Shown piece after piece: positions 62,189 to 64,000 of a stretch of DNA of 64,000 nucleotides. The stretch's first letter is position 1, and each line of letters opens with the position of its first letter. Origin of the DNA: Lachnospiraceae bacterium NE2001 (GTDB taxonomy: Bacteria; Bacillota; Clostridia; Lachnospirales; Lachnospiraceae); contig FOEK01000015.1 of the NCBI GenBank assembly GCA_900110635.1, positions 30,661 through 94,660 of the forward strand, read 5' to 3'. Below the pieces are notes generated by a model. The model was not told the origin of the DNA, ran no database searches, and saw only the letters and a program-made list of their open reading frames with translations. The translations under genes and the position numbers were made by a program.

Positions 62189-62623
62189 TTACTCTCCATC
62201 CAGGAACAGATAGAGCAATCTATATAGTTCCTTGGCATCCTTCTCACTAAGAGGTGAACCCTCAGATGCCATTTTTCCTGGAATATCCTTACACTTTTCT
62301 TTAAGCTTCTCGCCTTCTGAAGTAATGCTTACAACTGTTATTCTTTCGTCTTCCTTAGATCTTTTTCTTGTAACATATCCTGCCTGCTCTAGTCTCTTAA
62401 GAAGCGGTGTCAGTGTACCTGCATCCAGGTGCAGTGTCTCTCCAAGTTGACCAACGCTTGCTGACTTATCCTCCCATAACACCATAAGAACGATGTACTG
62501 GGTATAAGTAAGTCCCAGTGGTTTTAGATATGGTGTATAGCTTGCTACAATCTTGCGTCCGCATGCATACAGTGGGAAGCATAACTGATTCTTTAATAAT
62601 AGTTGTTCATATGTTTTTCCCAT
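62189..62623 (-). CDS. OhrR-type MarR family regulator (peroxide sensing), second copy
   Basis: 144 residues. Winged helix LGETLHLDAGTLTPLLKRLEQAGYV and RSKEDERITVV; reactive Cys15 (NQLCFPLY) and Cys21 conserved. Reduced OhrR represses and peroxide oxidation releases DNA. Heads an operon with glutathione peroxidase. Palindromic operator at 62701-62714. Confidence 0.92.
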   Translation of the reverse strand: MGKTYEQLLLKNQLCFPLYACGRKIVASYTPYLKPLGLTYTQYIVLMVLWEDKSASVGQLGETLHLDAGTLTPLLKRLEQAGYVTRKRSKEDERITVVSITSEGEKLKEKCKDIPGKMASEGSPLSEKDAKELYRLLYLFLDGE

Positions 62624-62700
62624 ATCGTCACCTCATGAATTGATTTTATTCTTTTCATATTCTCTATATTTTTCCTTACCTTTGTTCAGATTATATTGTG

Positions 62701-62714
62701 CAAAATATATTTTG
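62701..62714 (-). promoter_or_regulatory. Candidate OhrR operator
   Basis: Perfect 14-bp palindrome CAAAATATATTTTG, with outer TTG...CAA flanks, 78 bp upstream of the OhrR start. AT-rich palindromes of this kind are bound by OhrR; direct proof is lacking. Confidence 0.55.
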
Positions 62715-62770
62715 TCAAGAAAAATACCAGACAAATATCTGGCATTTCCTTAGTCATTATGCTTAAATTT

Positions 62771-62950
62771 TTAAAATCCGATTCGTCTTATCTCCTCAAC
62801 CAGATTTCTTCCATACACTTCTGTACCGAGTCCATTTGGATGAAGATTATCAAGATAGTATTCTTCAAGATGAGGAACCAGCTTGAATCCATCAACAACC
62901 CTTATCCACAAGTCTCCAGAGTTCCCTTGATATACCAGAATCTTTTTTAC
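62771..62950 (-). pseudogene. 3' tail of an SGNH/GDSL hydrolase gene
   Basis: Minus strand, frame ending at 62771: VVDGFKLVPHLEEYYLDNLHPNGLG then VYGRNLVEEIRRIGF. DNLHPNGLG is the Asp-His catalytic block of SGNH hydrolases. No N-terminal part is present; the region overlaps, out of frame, the end of the unknown gene 62892-63536. Confidence 0.65.
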
Positions 62951-63536
62951 TGTATTTTATATATGCATGGTCGCCGTCAAAGCCTCTTGCATTTAGCAGA
63001 AAGCCCATCTGATCTTCTAAAAGCTCTCTTGATCCATAAACTCTAATCATTCTTAAATTTGCTTTGTTGAATTTAATCTCACTAAGCTCATTAGGGTATT
63101 CATCTTCAGGAGTATTTTTAATTAAAAGATCGAGGTAATCTTCATATTCTTTTGAATACTCCCTGAACTTTTTTTCCTGATTCTTTGATAAGGTCTTTTT
63201 CATGCTCATTGTATTTTCCCTATAAAGACTACCTGATTCAGAGAGCTCTGAATTTTCCATCTGATTAATATAATCTAATTCTGACGACTTATATACTGGA
63301 GAAACCTTCTTAGGTTTGTCGGGATTTTTTTTGTCATAATCCTCCTGTTTCTTTTGGGTTGCTTCGTCATCAATAATTTCAAGCTTCTTATAAATATCAT
63401 TATTAAAATCGGCAAAGAAAGGTCCCTTATAGCCTCCTGCTTTGAGTTTTTCTTCAATTGGTGCAAAAGCACCGTAAAGAGAAACTGCAGCACTGAATAT
63501 CATATAATCGTTTTCTGACGGTCTATACTTTGGCAT
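62892..63536 (-). CDS. Hypothetical protein, probably with a chimeric C-terminus
   Basis: 214 residues, no signal or TM. Charged and helical: DEATQKKQEDYDKKNPDKPKK, MENSELSESGSLYRENTMSMKK, KFREYSKEYEDYLDLLIK, then GFLLNARGFDGDHAYIKYSKK. The last 15 or so codons (SRELWRLVDKGC) are out-of-frame SGNH-hydrolase DNA, so the original 3' end was replaced. AGGAGG site; start MPKYRPSENDYMIF resembles that of the 4012-6420 protein. Function unknown. Confidence 0.6.
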   Translation of the reverse strand: MPKYRPSENDYMIFSAAVSLYGAFAPIEEKLKAGGYKGPFFADFNNDIYKKLEIIDDEATQKKQEDYDKKNPDKPKKVSPVYKSSELDYINQMENSELSESGSLYRENTMSMKKTLSKNQEKKFREYSKEYEDYLDLLIKNTPEDEYPNELSEIKFNKANLRMIRVYGSRELLEDQMGFLLNARGFDGDHAYIKYSKKDSGISRELWRLVDKGC

Positions 63537-63706
63537 TTTTTTATCCTCCTACATAATTTACAATGGTCCAATTAAATTGGAATACTTTATTTTTTGTCAT
63601 ACGTACATCTCTACTATACCTATAGATAGCAACAAAAGCGCAACACATAAAAAACAAAAACAAGATTCTTTTAGTTCTCCAAAACCCTTTTATGTATTTT
63701 CGAAGA

Positions 63707-63802
63707 TTATATAGATCTCGCTACAAAACACGTTGCAATGACTGTAATATCTCCAACTGGTGAATAGTTGTCGAAGTATAATTGTTCCGCAACCACTCCC
63801 AT
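63707..63802 (-). pseudogene. Short coding relic, perhaps the start of a membrane sensor gene
   Basis: ATG 63802, 9 nt behind GGAG: MGVVAEQLYFDNYSPVGDIT followed by VIATCFVARSI and stop. The FDNYSPVGD segment followed by a hydrophobic helix recalls openings of membrane GGDEF proteins. Only 31 codons remain. The rest of 63537-63856 is the promoter region of the 62892 gene. Confidence 0.35.
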
Positions 63803-63856
63803 TAATGTAAACTCCAACTTATTTTCCCCATACCTTCACTGCAAGCAAAATAAAGA

Positions 63857-63900
63857 AACAGTATTTAACAGGACTCTCATCCTGTTAAATACTGTTTTTT
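63857..63900. terminator. Strong bidirectional terminator
   Basis: 16-bp perfect stem AACAGTATTTAACAGG / CCTGTTAAATACTGTT, 8-nt loop, T6 on plus and T-rich on minus. Probably ends a minus-strand gene lying to the right of the window. Confidence 0.85.
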
Positions 63901-63935
63901 AGTGTTTTTATATTCATTACAAAAAGAACAGATTA

Positions 63936-64000
63936 CTGCTGTCTGCTGTCTGCTGTCTGCTGTCTGCTGTCTGCTGTCTGCTGTCTGCTGTCTGCTGTCT
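63936..64000. repeat. Heptanucleotide tandem repeat (CTGCTGT)n
   Basis: At least nine perfect copies of CTGCTGT running off the right edge. Seven is not a multiple of three, and all reading frames of the array are open on both strands, so copy-number change would shift frame in any gene containing it. Confidence 0.95.

Noticed and set aside
63936..64000. Direct repeats considered as a CRISPR array
   Set aside because: Units are 7 bp with no spacers, so this is a simple tandem repeat. The same holds for the 15-, 23-, 24- and 30-bp repeats elsewhere.

Overview
The window is AT-rich, gene-dense bacterial DNA with Gram-positive ribosome binding sites (AGGAGG type). Several features point to a gut or rumen Lachnospiraceae-type clostridium: DUF975/CmpB membrane proteins, cysteine glutathione peroxidase with OhrR, a lone biotin synthase, a CIRCE-controlled small heat-shock gene, split chromate transporters and FtsX-type ABC systems with their own two-component regulators. 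This placement is an inference from protein families; the window has no rRNA or other species marker. Almost every gene lies on the minus strand, so the window probably sits inside one replichore with minus as the leading strand. I saw no tRNA, rRNA, CRISPR array or complete insertion sequence.

Layout. 0-9.8 kb: the 5' part of a double solute-binding-domain sensor, a DUF975-CmpB membrane protein, a membrane metallophosphoesterase, an 802-residue unknown protein, a three-module NTF2-like surface protein, and a TetR/CPBP-protease pair. 9.9-19.9 kb: a DUF2974 hydrolase, an orphan OhrR-type regulator and a complete response regulator/histidine kinase/ABC ATPase/FtsX permease module followed by a serine hydrolase. 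20-23.4 kb: small lipoproteins, a plasmid Rep-like remnant and hypothetical genes. 23.9-29 kb: a second, paralogous regulator/kinase/ATPase/permease module. 29-38 kb: methyltransferase, bioB, a 5'-truncated esterase, GNATs, a second CPBP protease, hsp20, a DUF1275 protein and a plus-strand CmpB gene. 38-43.5 kb: Fe-alcohol dehydrogenase, DUF4256, an Ntn-type amidase, and a small-protein/NifX-like/ChrA/ChrA operon. 43.6-56 kb: an accessory region of GNATs, SMI1/KNR4 (SUKH) proteins, a CPCC protein, small membrane proteins, methyltransferase, CHAP and hydrolases that looks like an immunity-gene and gene-fragment island. 56-64 kb: MBL hydrolase, hipBA, OPT transporter with PqqD-like protein, OhrR/glutathione peroxidase, an unknown protein fused out of frame to an SGNH-hydrolase tail, and a heptanucleotide repeat running off the right edge.

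How the parts work together. The two regulator/kinase/ABC modules have the same gene order and both carry direct repeats just upstream of the ATPase gene, which fits sensing and export of, or resistance to, envelope-active compounds. OhrR plus glutathione peroxidase is a peroxide-response unit. CIRCE/hsp20, a biotin-repressor-like operator at bioB, TetR autoregulatory sites and a hipBA operator are visible as DNA signals. The accessory region is full of truncated genes (5' starts or 3' tails only), which points to repeated recombination and decay.

The least explained signals are these: a long AU-rich hairpin that appears to hide the ribosome binding site of the gene starting at 48701; arrays of tiny triloop hairpins between genes at 14.2, 16.8 and 55.9 kb with a related hairpin-rich region at 22.0 kb; the 7-bp tandem repeat at the right edge; and two unknown proteins (4012-6420 and 62892-63536) with similar 5' regions.
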